This document shows positions 55,175 through 64,000 of a stretch of 64,000 nt of DNA, piece by piece. A program made the translations under genes and the position numbers. The stretch is from Pseudoalteromonas shioyasakiensis (lineage in GTDB: Bacteria > Pseudomonadota > Gammaproteobacteria > Enterobacterales > Alteromonadaceae), in the NCBI RefSeq assembly GCF_001550135.1, contig NZ_LRUE01000012.1, positions 1 through 64,000 on the forward strand. The letters are read 5' to 3'. The notes under the pieces are model-generated. The model was not told the origin of the DNA, searched no databases, and worked only from the letters and a program-made list of their open reading frames with translations. The first letter of the stretch is position 1, and each line of letters begins with the position of its first letter.

Positions 55175-55444
55175 TTACTTCCACAAATCAGGGTCGTGAT
55201 TTTTGGGAGACGAGCGCTCTAAAACTTGCGCAAAACGGTTGGCAAAAATACCTAAGTAGCCCCAACCAGCAAAGAATAAAGCCACTGCTAGTATGGCTAG
55301 GCCAATTAATTGAAATAGTGCGGGTCCATAGTAACCTATGGCAATAAAAATCACGGCTAGCACAAATAGTGCTAGGCCGCGAAGAAAGCGTTTTAAGCTT
55401 AACTTGGGGTCGCTACCTAAGCGAAATACCCATTTTTTAAGCAT
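55175..55444 (-). CDS. Small membrane protein of unknown function
   Basis: An 89-residue protein with two hydrophobic stretches (GLALFVLAVIFIAIGYYGPALF and LIGLAILAVALFFAGWGYLGIFANRFAQ) and a charged C-terminal tail (LERSSPKNHDPDLWK). No family is recognised. It is between dinF (convergent, two bases away) and nfuA (same strand, 14 bases upstream), so it probably shares the nfuA transcript. Confidence 0.65.
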   Translation of the reverse strand: MLKKWVFRLGSDPKLSLKRFLRGLALFVLAVIFIAIGYYGPALFQLIGLAILAVALFFAGWGYLGIFANRFAQVLERSSPKNHDPDLWK

Positions 55445-55458
55445 GCTTTAGATACCGG

Positions 55459-56034
55459 TTAGTAGTAAGAGTGCTCACCAGATTGGTGATCAGTAATGTC
55501 TCTTACACCGTTGATTTCGTCAAACTTGGCGATCATTTCTTTCTCGATGCCTTCTTTTAGTGTGACGTCAATCATTGAACAACCGTTACAGCCACCACCA
55601 AATTGCAGTACCGCGATGCCGTCAGCAGTAATTTCTACTAGGCTAACTTGGCCGCCGTGGTTAGCGAGCTGAGGATTAACTTCAGTTTCAAGCATATGTT
55701 GAACACGTTCTTGCAGTGATGCATCGTCGCTAAGTTTACGTGCTTTTGCATTCGGCGCTTTAAGCGTTAACTGAGTACCCATTTTGTCAGTTACAAAATC
55801 GATTTCAGCTTCTTCTAAGAAAGGGGCGCTTTCTGCATCAACAACGGCATCAAAACCATTGAATGGTAGACGAATATCAGTCGCTTCAACGGCGTCTTCT
55901 GGGCAGTAAGAAACACCACACTCAGCCTGCGAAGTACCTGGGTTTACTACAAACACACGAATGTTTGTTTGTTCAGCTTGGTCTGCTAAAAGTTTAGCAA
56001 AATGAGATTGTGCAGATTCAGAAATAGAGATCAT
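55459..56034 (-). CDS. nfuA: Iron-sulfur cluster carrier NfuA
   Basis: A 191-residue protein with two domains: an N-terminal degenerate A-type HesB-like domain (about 1-95, [31 protein letters not shown]) and a C-terminal Nfu domain (about 105-185) with the cluster-binding CxxC in [21 protein letters not shown]. It carries [4Fe-4S] clusters to client proteins under stress. Length equals E. coli NfuA (191). E. coli nfuA also lies near bioH and comF (gntX), and both are nearby here. Confidence 0.96.
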   Translation of the reverse strand: MISISESAQSHFAKLLADQAEQTNIRVFVVNPGTSQAECGVSYCPEDAVEATDIRLPFNGFDAVVDAESAPFLEEAEIDFVTDKMGTQLTLKAPNAKARKLSDDASLQERVQHMLETEVNPQLANHGGQVSLVEITADGIAVLQFGGGCNGCSMIDVTLKEGIEKEMIAKFDEINGVRDITDHQSGEHSYY

Positions 56035-56178
56035 AAAACGGACTATACTTGACTAAATTACTCGGATACTGTGTATCATACTCCGCTCATCGTGTTGTCG
56101 CCAGTGTTGAGCGTAAAAAGTTGCATCTATTTTATCGAATGGTAGCGTTAAAACATCAAATAATTACGGGTGCTATCT

Positions 56179-58731
56179 ATGCGTTTCATAATAACAATAT
56201 TAACCATGCTAGTGAGCGTCAGCGCATTAGCAAAACCTCTTTCTTATTACTTTGAACAAGATGTGAAATTTGACCCAAGTATTCCGACCCCTGAACAGGT
56301 GCTAGGCTACGAAGTGGGTGAGTGGCATGTACGTCACGATCAACTTGTGCAATATATGCAAATTCTTGCTGAAAAAAGTGACCGAATGAATTTTAAAGTA
56401 ATCGGTCGCACTCATGAGCAGCGTCCACTGGTGATGCTAACGGTTACAGCGTCCGACAAACTTGGTCAAGTTGAGCAAATCCGCAAGGCGCATTTAGCTC
56501 GCCTAAATGGTGGGGAAAGTGACTCAAGCAAACAGCCAGCGGTTGTTTGGATGGGTTACAGTGTTCACGGTAATGAATCATCAGGCAGCAACGCATCGCT
56601 TCTCGTTGCTTATTACCTTGCAGCTGCACAGGGGCCAGAAATCGATGCCTTACTTAACAACACGGTTATTTTACTCGACCCATCATTAAACCCTGATGGC
56701 TTAGCGCGTTTTGCAAATTGGGCAAACAGCAACCGTGGCATGAAGTTATCATCAGATCCACAAACTCGCGAGCATATCGAAAGTTGGCCAAGCAGTCGTA
56801 CTAACCATTACTTGTTTGATTTAAACCGTGACTGGTTGTTACTGCAGCACCCTGAATCGCGTGCGCGTATTGCACAGTTTCACCAATGGAAACCGAATAT
56901 CCTAACTGACTTTCATGAAATGGGCCCAAACAGCACTTACTTTTTCCAACCAGGGATCCCAACTCGTAAGCACCCAATCACGCCTGAAGAAAATGTCACG
57001 CTGACTAAAGCAATTGCAAACTATCATGCAAAAACACTTGATGAGCACAATGCACTTTACTTCACAGAAGAAAGCTTTGATGACTTTTACTATGGTAAAG
57101 GCTCAACTTACCCAGACGTAAATGGCGGTGTAGGCATCTTATTTGAACAAGCGAGCTCGCGTGGTCACTTACAAGAAACTATTAACGGCCCGTTAAGCTT
57201 CCCGTTTACGATTAAAAATCAGTTATTAACAAGCTTATCGACGTTCCAAGCGGCGATTGATAACCGTACAGACTTACTTGATTATCAAGCAAAATTTTAC
57301 AACAAAGCAGTTGATCTTGCTGGTGATGAAGACTTTAAAGGGTATGTTGTCAAAGGCGGCGCTGATCAAAGCCGCATGCAATACTTCCTTGATTTACTTA
57401 GACAACATCAAATCAATGCGTACATGTTAGAAGAGCCGCTAAAAGTAAACGGTCAAAGCTTTTCTGAGCAGAGCTATTATGTGCCATTAGCACAGCCACA
57501 ATTTCGTTTAATTAAAGCGATTTTCAGTGAGCAACAGCGTTTTGTTGATAATACCTTTTATGATGTATCTGGCTGGACACTTGCTCATGCCTTCAACCTA
57601 GAATTTGCAAAGGTAAGCAGCAACTGGGGCTTAAATGTGGCTAAAATGCCTTGGCAACAAAGTGTTAAGTCAAGCTTTGCAGCATTACCGCAAAGCTATG
57701 CCTATGCATTTAAATGGGATGATTACCTAGCGCCAAAAATGCTTAATAGCTTGCTTGAACAAGGTGTGAAAGCACGCGTGGCATTAAGCCCACTTACAGC
57801 AAAAACGCCATCAGGTGAAATAGCTTTTGAACCAGGTAGTATTCTTGTTCCTGCTGGTCTGCAAACTGATAGCAACTGGGTTAGTTATTTAAACCAAGCA
57901 CAGAATGAGTTTGGCATTGAAATTACGCCAATTAGTTCGGGCCTCACGGTTAAAGGTGCTGATTTAGGTTCTCGTGCAATGGCGGTTGTGAAAGCGCCTA
58001 AAGTATTACTCGTGGGTGGTCAAGGAACTAGCCAGTATGAGCTTGGTGAAGTGTGGTATTACTTAGATCGTTTTGTAGGCACCGCGCCAAGCATTATCGA
58101 AATGGAGCGCTTAGGTAACATCGACCTTGAAAACTACAGCCATATTATTTTAGCGCACGGAAATTTCAATCGCCTTGATGATGCGACTAAAGTTGCTATT
58201 AAGTCGTGGGTTCGTAAAGGCGGTGTTATTTGGGGTCATAAAGGTGGTGCTAAGTTCTTAGCTGATCAGCAGCTACTAAAAGCAAACTACTTATCTCGTC
58301 GCGATGTAGCCAGTGCCTTTGATACAACAGGACTTACTTATGCTGATAAAGATGACTTAGCTGGTCGTCAGCGTATTGCCGGTGCAATTTTTGATACCTC
58401 AGTGGATTTATCTCACCCACTTACGTATTCGCTTAACCGTAATACATTACCTGTATTTAAGAATAGCACTTGGCTACTTGAGAAGTCAGATGCCCCATTT
58501 GTTAATGTGCTTACTTACACAGATAAACCGCTTCTAGCTGGCTTTACTGATGACGTAAATGTAGAGCAAGTCGCGGGCGCGGCAGGCCTCATTGCGCATT
58601 CATATGGCAAAGGCAGTGTGATAGGCATGACAGATAACCCTGTATTCCGTGGTTACTGGTACGGCACGAGTCGATTACTAAGCAATGCCTTATTTTTTGG
58701 TAATGCCTTTCATGCCTCTGGTGATAAGTAA
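56179..58731 (+). CDS. M14 family zinc carboxypeptidase, secreted
   Basis: A protein of about 850 residues with a signal peptide (MRFIITILTMLVSVSALA). The M14 domain (about 45-370) has zinc ligands in YSVHGNESSGSN (His and Glu) and the third His in NILTDFHEMGPNSTYFF, substrate-contact DLNRDWLLLQHPES, and the catalytic Glu region GGVGILFEQASSRG. The C-terminal half contains a class I glutamine-amidotransferase-like domain (about 595-690, KVLLVGGQGTSQYELGEVWYYLDRF, ILAHGNFN, KGGVIWGHKGG), common in this subgroup. It degrades extracellular peptides. The ATG at 56179 starts the signal peptide; a GTG at 56170 is rejected. Confidence 0.9.
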   Translation: MRFIITILTMLVSVSALAKPLSYYFEQDVKFDPSIPTPEQVLGYEVGEWHVRHDQLVQYMQILAEKSDRMNFKVIGRTHEQRPLVMLTVTASDKLGQVEQIRKAHLARLNGGESDSSKQPAVVWMGYSVHGNESSGSNASLLVAYYLAAAQGPEIDALLNNTVILLDPSLNPDGLARFANWANSNRGMKLSSDPQTREHIESWPSSRTNHYLFDLNRDWLLLQHPESRARIAQFHQWKPNILTDFHEMGPNSTYFFQPGIPTRKHPITPEENVTLTKAIANYHAKTLDEHNALYFTEESFDDFYYGKGSTYPDVNGGVGILFEQASSRGHLQETINGPLSFPFTIKNQLLTSLSTFQAAIDNRTDLLDYQAKFYNKAVDLAGDEDFKGYVVKGGADQSRMQYFLDLLRQHQINAYMLEEPLKVNGQSFSEQSYYVPLAQPQFRLIKAIFSEQQRFVDNTFYDVSGWTLAHAFNLEFAKVSSNWGLNVAKMPWQQSVKSSFAALPQSYAYAFKWDDYLAPKMLNSLLEQGVKARVALSPLTAKTPSGEIAFEPGSILVPAGLQTDSNWVSYLNQAQNEFGIEITPISSGLTVKGADLGSRAMAVVKAPKVLLVGGQGTSQYELGEVWYYLDRFVGTAPSIIEMERLGNIDLENYSHIILAHGNFNRLDDATKVAIKSWVRKGGVIWGHKGGAKFLADQQLLKANYLSRRDVASAFDTTGLTYADKDDLAGRQRIAGAIFDTSVDLSHPLTYSLNRNTLPVFKNSTWLLEKSDAPFVNVLTYTDKPLLAGFTDDVNVEQVAGAAGLIAHSYGKGSVIGMTDNPVFRGYWYGTSRLLSNALFFGNAFHASGDK

Positions 58732-58737
58732 TCACAA

Positions 58738-59454
58738 TTAATCATAATGCAGGTTGCCTAACCCCGTTAGGCAAGTGAGCATAGCCCATACTTGCTTTGC
58801 CCCTGCATGTTTTATGGCTTCTGTCGCAGCATTTATGGTTGCGCCAGAGGTCATCACATCATCAATAATCGCCACGGTTTTTCCTGTTAAATCTTGCTGA
58901 CAAACAAAGGCATTTTGTAGATTTTTAACTCTCTTCGCTTTACTTAACTGTGATTGCGCTTTGGTTGCTTTTTGCTTGTAAAGAGCTGAGCTAACAGTAC
59001 ATTGCTGGTTTTTCAAAACAGGCAGCCAAGTTTGGCTTACCTGATTAAAGCCGCGCGCTAAAAAGCGTTGATTATGCAGTGGTAGCACAATAAAAAGATC
59101 GGGCCAACTTGAATTAACTTGATGAGCTAATTGCAGCTGCCTCTGTATTACTTGTTGTAGCGCCACACGAAAATACTGCTGGTCATTAAACTTCAATTGC
59201 TTGAGCCAAAGTTTAAAAGGCGCTTGATACCAAGCACAGGCAATTAAATGATCAAAATTACTATCAGGAAATACATCACAGATATCTGGTCGGTGTAATA
59301 AATTTGGATGGTGTGTAAGGTCAAATAAATTAAGGTCATCTAAACAATACTGACACAAAGCTTGATCAGCCTGTATGTGATTCTGGCAGCTAATGCAAAA
59401 GTTGGGGAATAGTGCGTCTAGCCCTAGTTTTAAGGCATGAGGTAAGTGAGACAT
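58738..59454 (-). CDS. comF: ComF family protein (double zinc ribbon and phosphoribosyltransferase)
   Basis: A protein of about 238 residues. The N-terminal zinc ribbon has CISCQNHIQADQALCQYC (two CxxC pairs). The C-terminal phosphoribosyltransferase domain has KAQSQLSKAKRVKNLQNAF and the PRPP-binding VAIIDDVMTSGATINAAT. ComF proteins act in DNA uptake or purine-like salvage (E. coli GntX/YhgH). The ATG at 59454 (MSHLPHALK) is chosen because AAAGGA lies nine bases upstream; a longer open frame from 59577 would cover the divergent bioH start. The comF-bioH divergent pair is conserved. Confidence 0.92.
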   Translation of the reverse strand: MSHLPHALKLGLDALFPNFCISCQNHIQADQALCQYCLDDLNLFDLTHHPNLLHRPDICDVFPDSNFDHLIACAWYQAPFKLWLKQLKFNDQQYFRVALQQVIQRQLQLAHQVNSSWPDLFIVLPLHNQRFLARGFNQVSQTWLPVLKNQQCTVSSALYKQKATKAQSQLSKAKRVKNLQNAFVCQQDLTGKTVAIIDDVMTSGATINAATEAIKHAGAKQVWAMLTCLTGLGNLHYD

Positions 59455-59512
59455 TGCATTCATTCCTTTAAACGCTATTATGAGCGCTAAGTGTGGTTGG
59501 GAAATACAAAAT

Positions 59513-60250
59513 ATGCAAAATGATATGGTGCTATTACATGGCTGGGGAATGAACCAAGGGGTTTGGCAAGTGATCAAACCTGAGCTTGAGTTTTTTCATG
59601 ATGGTGAAGTCCGATGCCTTGATTTACCTGGCTTTGGTAACGCGCAGTCAATCCCTACACCTTACACTTTGCATGCTGCAGCTGAGCAATTAAGTACACA
59701 GCTAAATGAAGAGTCTATTCTTATTGGCTGGTCGTTGGGCGGGCTTTTGGCCTTGTATATTGCAGCACATTGGCCTGACAAAGTAGCAAAGGTTGTGTTG
59801 GTTGCCTCAACGCCTTTTTTTGCGCAAACCGACGAGTGGCCAGGTATTAAACCTGACGTATTGAACGCATTTAAAGATCAGCTGGTTAGCCATAGAGAAA
59901 AAACGATAGAACGGTTTTTGGCGATACAAGCGATGGGCAGTGAATCAGCACGGGATGATATTAAGCAATTAAAAGCACTTTTAAACCAATACCCTGCGCC
60001 TCAAGAGCAAGCTTTAAGTGCGGGCTTAGACATTTTACAGCAGGATGATTTACGTGAGCTATTCGCTAACCTTAGCGTACCTGTACGTGGTATTTTCGGT
60101 CGCTTAGATTCATTAGTACCTTATCGCGCGATTGAAAAAATGCATGCCTTACAACCTCAGTTTGAATATGAAGTTTTAGATAAGGCCTCACACGCGCCTT
60201 TTATTTCACATAAAGCGGCATTTATATCAGCACTGAAATCAATGTGTTAA
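59513..60250 (+). CDS. bioH: Pimeloyl-ACP methyl ester carboxylesterase
   Basis: A 245-residue alpha/beta hydrolase. Oxyanion region VLLHGWGMNQGVWQ, nucleophile LIGWSLGGLLALY (Ser near 82), acid in GIFGRLDSLVPY (Asp near 205) and catalytic His in LDKASHAPFISHK are present. BioH removes the methyl group that protects pimeloyl-ACP in biotin synthesis. The ATG at 59513 starts MQNDMVLLHGWG, the family N-terminus. It is divergent from comF, as in E. coli, which supports bioH over other hydrolases. Confidence 0.92.
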   Translation: MQNDMVLLHGWGMNQGVWQVIKPELEFFHDGEVRCLDLPGFGNAQSIPTPYTLHAAAEQLSTQLNEESILIGWSLGGLLALYIAAHWPDKVAKVVLVASTPFFAQTDEWPGIKPDVLNAFKDQLVSHREKTIERFLAIQAMGSESARDDIKQLKALLNQYPAPQEQALSAGLDILQQDDLRELFANLSVPVRGIFGRLDSLVPYRAIEKMHALQPQFEYEVLDKASHAPFISHKAAFISALKSMC

Positions 60251-60351
60251 GCAAAACTCGCTGAGAGGCCAGAAAAATAGCGGGATTTAGCTTTATTTTG
60301 CTCGTTTTATGAGCGATACTTAACGGGTAGATCTCACTGTTGGAGGGTGTT

Positions 60352-60660
60352 ATGCCAATCAGTTCTGTTTTTAATAATGCGGTAGAAGGTTATAACCGTG
60401 CAAGCCAAGGTATCGAAAAGGCGAGCGCTGAGATTAGCCGTGCCTCAATTGATCAGCAAGATGATGCCCAATTAGCTCAACAACGCCAATTACAAGCGGC
60501 AACTCCAAATGAAGCTGTAACTCCGCCAGTTTCACAACCCGCCCCAATCGATGAGTCGCTTGTTAATTTAAAAGTTGAAGAGTTTAATGCAAAAGCCAAT
60601 ATCAACACGATTCAGACTGCTGATGAAGTGCTCGGTACATTAATAGATATTAAAGTTTAG
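60352..60660 (+). CDS. Small flagellar-rod-like protein
   Basis: A 102-residue protein beginning MPISSVFNNAVEGYNRASQGIEKASAEISRAS and ending VEEFNAKANINTIQTADEVLGTLIDIKV. The two ends look like the N- and C-terminal D0 helices of rod and hook proteins (FlgC/FlgG type), joined by a short Gln/Pro-rich middle. A strong GGAGGGT site precedes the ATG. It is five bases before the metalloprotease gene, so they form a pair. No flagellar operon is adjacent; function is unknown. Confidence 0.65.
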   Translation: MPISSVFNNAVEGYNRASQGIEKASAEISRASIDQQDDAQLAQQRQLQAATPNEAVTPPVSQPAPIDESLVNLKVEEFNAKANINTIQTADEVLGTLIDIKV

Positions 60661-60665
60661 TACTT

Positions 60666-61532
60666 ATGAATATCGTCACTCCGTTTCCTTCGATTAATAT
60701 CAACACAGCGAATGTGCACACCGAAAGTGCTCGCCGTGATAATCAGTTACGTGAAGTGATCCCGCCTCCTGCTGCTACCAAGCCGAGTAACGCAGAAAAT
60801 AAAACCCTGAATGATGGCGACAAAACCAAGCAGCCAGGTTCTGAGGCTGGTACCTATGATGCTAAAGGTCGTCTAGCTGAAGACAAGGTGATTGAAGAAC
60901 GTCAGCAAGGTGGTGAGCAGGGTGAGCCTGAACAATCAGAGCAAGAACAGCAAGAAGCTAAACAAGAGCAGCAAAAAGAGCAAAAGGTTGCTGAGCAAGA
61001 GCAACAAGACGCTGAGCAAATTAAAGAGCTAAAAGCCCGAGATACCGAAGTGCGTATTCATGAACAAGCGCATGCAACCGTAGGGGGGCAATATGCTGGC
61101 TCGCCAAGCTATGAGTATCAACGCGGCCCTGATGGTACAAACTATGCCGTGGGCGGCGAGGTGCAAATTGACGTTGCTGAAATTAAAGGCGACCCAAAAG
61201 CTACAATCGAAAAAATGCAGACGGTGCGTGCAGCTGCGCTTGCACCACAAGAGCCTTCAAGTGCTGACCGCTCAATTGCTGCCGATGCCACACAAAAGCT
61301 TATGGCAGCGCAAGCTGAGCTTGCCAGTCAATCAGCTGATGGCGATGCTGACTCAGGCAAATCGACTTTCAAAATAAACAGTGAGTATGCCGAAGATAGC
61401 GCTACTCAAACCAGCGAAACTAAAACAGCCAAGCGTGATGTTGAAGTAGACGAGCGTGCAGCGCGTATTGCTAATTTTTATCAAGCAGCTACTTCGCCCA
61501 CTAACCAAAACCAGTTCTCTGCCTTTATTTAA
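60666..61532 (+). CDS. SprA-related putative metalloprotease
   Basis: A 288-residue protein. After an extended low-complexity Glu/Gln coiled segment (about 80-120), the conserved domain contains RDTEVRIHEQAHATVGGQYAGSPSYEYQRGPDGTNYAVGGEVQIDVA with the HExxH-like HEQAH motif, followed by AAALAPQEPSSADRSIAADA. This matches the SprA-related / CJM1_0395-type family. HEQAH suggests a metal site, but activity is unproven. It has no signal peptide. The preceding gene encodes a rod-like protein, a plausible substrate or partner. Confidence 0.8.
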   Translation: MNIVTPFPSININTANVHTESARRDNQLREVIPPPAATKPSNAENKTLNDGDKTKQPGSEAGTYDAKGRLAEDKVIEERQQGGEQGEPEQSEQEQQEAKQEQQKEQKVAEQEQQDAEQIKELKARDTEVRIHEQAHATVGGQYAGSPSYEYQRGPDGTNYAVGGEVQIDVAEIKGDPKATIEKMQTVRAAALAPQEPSSADRSIAADATQKLMAAQAELASQSADGDADSGKSTFKINSEYAEDSATQTSETKTAKRDVEVDERAARIANFYQAATSPTNQNQFSAFI

Positions 61533-61739
61533 CTAATATCAATTAACAGTATCAGTTAATCACTTTGTGGTTAAAACTTGTCGCTAACGAAGTTTAAATA
61601 CTACATAACTACTCACTTAATTTATTAATTACTCTAACAGTTTCTTACATTTAGACTACAAAAACGAATATTGTTTCCATTGCGGGTCCTTACTCGCTTT
61701 GGTAGATTGTCCACGATTTATAATTAGGATGATTAAACA

Positions 61740-62471
61740 ATGAAATACACTCTTCTTGCTTGCGCATTATCACTTGCTTCTACCGCTGTCATGGCAGAAA
61801 ACACCTCGCCTCTAAGCTATGACTTTGTTGAAGCAGGATATAAAAAGACAGAAATTGATGGCTTAGATGAGCGATCTCTTAAAGGTTATGGCTTTAATTT
61901 CAGTAAGCAGTTTGCTGAGAATTGGTATGTTACAGGTCATTATTCAATTTTAAATGATGATGTGACTGCAACGAATGAATTCAATGGCTCAGGTGTTTAC
62001 GATAGCAATGATAATTATTTAGGTGATACTGTCATAGCTTATACTTTCGATTATGATATTGATATGACGTGTTACGAAATTGGTTTAGGTTATATTTATT
62101 CGCTATCCGATCGCACTAAAGTTGATTTTTCAGCAAAGATTGGCCAGTTAAAGAGAGAAATTGACCTTAATGTTAAAGAAGTTGTCTCATACCAAGATCA
62201 AGTTTTTAATAGCTTTTCAGAGAATCACTCAAATTCAGAAACCGCAGATATTTTGTCTGCTAACGCGCAAATCAGACATCTATTAACTGATTCATTTGAG
62301 ATCAACGCTGGCGTTGGCTACGAGCGTTTGCACGACGAAGAGAGCGAAAATAATGCTGTATTTCATGTAGGGGCAAACTATGCCTTTACACCAGCTTGGC
62401 TGATAAGCGCAAGCTATCGTGATGCAAATGATTACTCAGACCTTGCACTTTCGGTTCGTTATAACTTCTAA
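61740..62471 (+). CDS. Outer-membrane beta-barrel protein
   Basis: A 243-residue protein with a Sec signal (MKYTLLACALSLASTAVMA, cut before ENT). The mature protein has eight or so amphipathic strands (YDFVEAGYKKTEI, YGFNFSKQFAENWYVTGHYSIL, MTCYEIGLGYIYSLSDRTKVDFSAKIGQL) and ends in ALSVRYNF, a C-terminal Phe signal for the BAM machinery. This is the architecture of OmpA-like small barrels or OMP_b-brl domains. Ligand and role are unknown. A strong terminator follows. Confidence 0.8.
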   Translation: MKYTLLACALSLASTAVMAENTSPLSYDFVEAGYKKTEIDGLDERSLKGYGFNFSKQFAENWYVTGHYSILNDDVTATNEFNGSGVYDSNDNYLGDTVIAYTFDYDIDMTCYEIGLGYIYSLSDRTKVDFSAKIGQLKREIDLNVKEVVSYQDQVFNSFSENHSNSETADILSANAQIRHLLTDSFEINAGVGYERLHDEESENNAVFHVGANYAFTPAWLISASYRDANDYSDLALSVRYNF

Positions 62472-62479
62472 TTTTTTAG

Positions 62480-62510
62480 CAGCTAGGGATGCCTTTCCCT
62501 AGCTGTTTTC
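62480..62510 (+). terminator. Terminator after outer-membrane protein gene
   Basis: CAGCTAGGGA, TGCCTT and TCCCTAGCTG form a 10-bp stem with a six-base loop, followed by TTTTC, eight bases after the stop codon. Confidence 0.88.
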
Positions 62511-62750
62511 ACTACTCACTTTGTTTCTGTAATCGTATTTTGTACAAAACGCTACATTTTGTATAAATATCCTGCAATGCGTTTGTTTTTACCGCTCTGG
62601 TGTTTATTTAATGTTAATTTTGTGTCTCAAGTGTGTACAGGTCGGTTTGACCATGTAACCCCCCCTCTGTATATGTTTGCCTGCTAAATAATTTAGTGTG
62701 TCAGCTCAAGCAATTTATGAGCTGTTTAGAATTAAATCAGTGGGAATCAT

Positions 62751-64000
62751 ATGCAACCTTGCAATAAGAAAATCGCACACTTGAAGAAAAGTTCAGTAGC
62801 CGTACTTACAGCCTTGTATGTTGGTGCTACAGGCTATGCTGCGGCAGAGCCTGGCTTTAACAAAGTGTCAGATAAAGGCTTTTATCAGCCAACATTTACA
62901 GCTGAAGATATCGCGAATTATCAACAAGAAAAACAAATCGAAGATCATCCAAGCTTACTCAAAGGGAGTGCTCAACGCTTAAACCAGCACTATCAAAGTC
63001 AGCAGCCGGAACATGTTTTTCAACCTCAAGATGGGGTGACAGGCATTCAAACTTACATTGTGCAAATGCATGATGAGCCTGTGGCAAGTTATCAAGGTGA
63101 TATTCAAGGTTTCAGCGCTACAGCTATTACTGAATCTCGCTCTTTAATGGTTAAAGAGCGTATTGATACAGCGTCGCAAAGTGTGCGCGCGTATCAAGGT
63201 TTTTTAAAGCAACGTCAAACAGCAGTATTAAGTAAGGCGCGTGCAATAGGTGCCAATATTGCGATTAAAAAGCAATTTACTCTTGCAAATAACGCGGTAG
63301 TGGTCGAAATGACACAAGCTGATGCAGAGCTACTTGCGACACAATCAGGCGTAAAGCGTATTACTCCTAACCGCATTTTTGAATTACGCACAGACCGTGG
63401 TCCTGAGTTTATTGGTGCTGATCAATTATGGCAGGGTGCAACACCGGCTTCATCGGTAGGTGTTAAAGGTGAAGGTATGGTTGTAGGTATTATTGATACA
63501 GGTATCAATACAGACCATCCAGCATTTGCTAGCGACGAACAATACAGTGAGAAAAATCCACTAGGTGCAGGTAACTTTGTAGGCGACTGTGAGGAAGAAC
63601 CTGAGCTATGTAATGATAAGCTAATTGGTGTTCGCTCATACCCAGAAATCACTGCAATGAATGCTGATTATCAATTTGCACGTGCAGATCGCCGTCCTGA
63701 AAATGGTGAAGACTACAATGGTCACGGTTCTCACACAGCAAGCACTACGGCGGGTAATTACATCGAAAACACACCGCTTCAAGCTGCAACCGGTGAGAAA
63801 GTAAGTGATGGTGAAAACTTACCATTTACGTTTGAAAGTACCAGTGGTGTGGCACCTCGTGCGCACATTATTTCGTACCAAGTGTGTTATGCAGGAAACT
63901 CAGGTGATCTATATTCTGGCTGTCCTGAGTCAGCTATCTTATCCGCATTTGAAGATGCAATTGAAGATGGTGTAGATGCAATCAACTTCTCAATTGGTGG
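62751..64000 (+). CDS. Subtilisin-like (S8) serine protease, partial at right edge
   Basis: My translation is open from the ATG at 62751 to the window end (416 codons). A signal peptide (VAVLTALYVGATGYAAA) precedes an inhibitor I9-type propeptide (about 95-205, TYIVQMHDEPVASYQG and VVVEMTQADAELLATQSGVKRITPN). The catalytic domain starts near 235: Asp in GIIDTGINTDHPAF and His in YNGHGSHTASTTAGN are visible; the catalytic Ser lies beyond the edge. It is an extracellular protease, typical of protein-degrading marine bacteria. A cysteine-containing insert (GDCEEEPELCNDKL) is present. Confidence 0.92.
   Translation, partial: MQPCNKKIAHLKKSSVAVLTALYVGATGYAAAEPGFNKVSDKGFYQPTFTAEDIANYQQEKQIEDHPSLLKGSAQRLNQHYQSQQPEHVFQPQDGVTGIQTYIVQMHDEPVASYQGDIQGFSATAITESRSLMVKERIDTASQSVRAYQGFLKQRQTAVLSKARAIGANIAIKKQFTLANNAVVVEMTQADAELLATQSGVKRITPNRIFELRTDRGPEFIGADQLWQGATPASSVGVKGEGMVVGIIDTGINTDHPAFASDEQYSEKNPLGAGNFVGDCEEEPELCNDKLIGVRSYPEITAMNADYQFARADRRPENGEDYNGHGSHTASTTAGNYIENTPLQAATGEKVSDGENLPFTFESTSGVAPRAHIISYQVCYAGNSGDLYSGCPESAILSAFEDAIEDGVDAINFSIG

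Noticed and set aside
58738..59577. Long version of ComF starting at 59577
   Set aside because: The extra 41 residues do not resemble ComF, lack a ribosome site and run across the bioH start; MSHLPHALK at 59454 fits better.

Overview
This window is a chromosomal segment of a marine gammaproteobacterium, most likely Alteromonadales and close to Pseudoalteromonas. That placement is an inference. It rests on the familiar gene set (yheS-yheV-slyX-fkpA, hemE, sthA-desaturase-fabR, leuABCD, norR/nnrS/hmp, lexA, the cox operon, an F7-like chemosensory operon, nfuA, comF/bioH), on the moderately AT-rich composition, and on the many secreted peptidases. No database search was possible. No rRNA, tRNA, CRISPR array or prophage was recognised.

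Layout. Positions 1-1177 hold the end of an IS3-family insertion sequence whose orfB runs off the left edge; it is followed by a REP-like motif and nine copies of an 8-bp repeat. Positions 1.4-7.4 kb carry a TIGR02444-type gene, an ABC-F ATPase (YheS), YheV, SlyX, a WD40 lipoprotein, an FkpA-type isomerase and an S66 peptidase. Positions 7.5-13 kb carry rsd, hemE, sthA, and a delta-9 desaturase divergent from fabR with a palindromic operator between them.

Positions 13.1-17.7 kb form the most accessory-looking block. It has three co-directional genes: two LysM/peptidoglycan-binding carrier-like proteins and a DUF2235 (Tle1-like) alpha/beta hydrolase. Two tandem-duplicated lipoproteins follow that look like its immunity proteins. 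No VgrG, Hcp or structural secretion genes are nearby, so it looks like an orphan antibacterial lipase effector module.

Positions 17.7-22.9 kb hold leuABCD, preceded by a CRP-type site, a previously uncalled leucine-rich leader peptide and a classical attenuator. Positions 23-35 kb mix secreted and unknown proteins with a nitric-oxide response locus (norR divergent from nnrS-hmp, with NorR boxes and a sigma-54 promoter), a PDZ/S41 protease, endonuclease I, and lexA with two SOS boxes. Positions 36.4-44.6 kb are a complete aa3-type cytochrome c oxidase operon with its heme A and copper assembly factors. Positions 44.7-52.8 kb are a complete chemosensory operon (STAS, CheY, CheA, CheW, soluble multi-PAS receptor, CheR, CheD, CheB). 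Positions 52.8-64 kb carry a polysaccharide deacetylase divergent from a MATE transporter, nfuA, an M14 peptidase, comF/bioH, a rod-like protein with an SprA-type metalloprotease, an outer-membrane barrel protein, and the start of a subtilase cut by the right edge.
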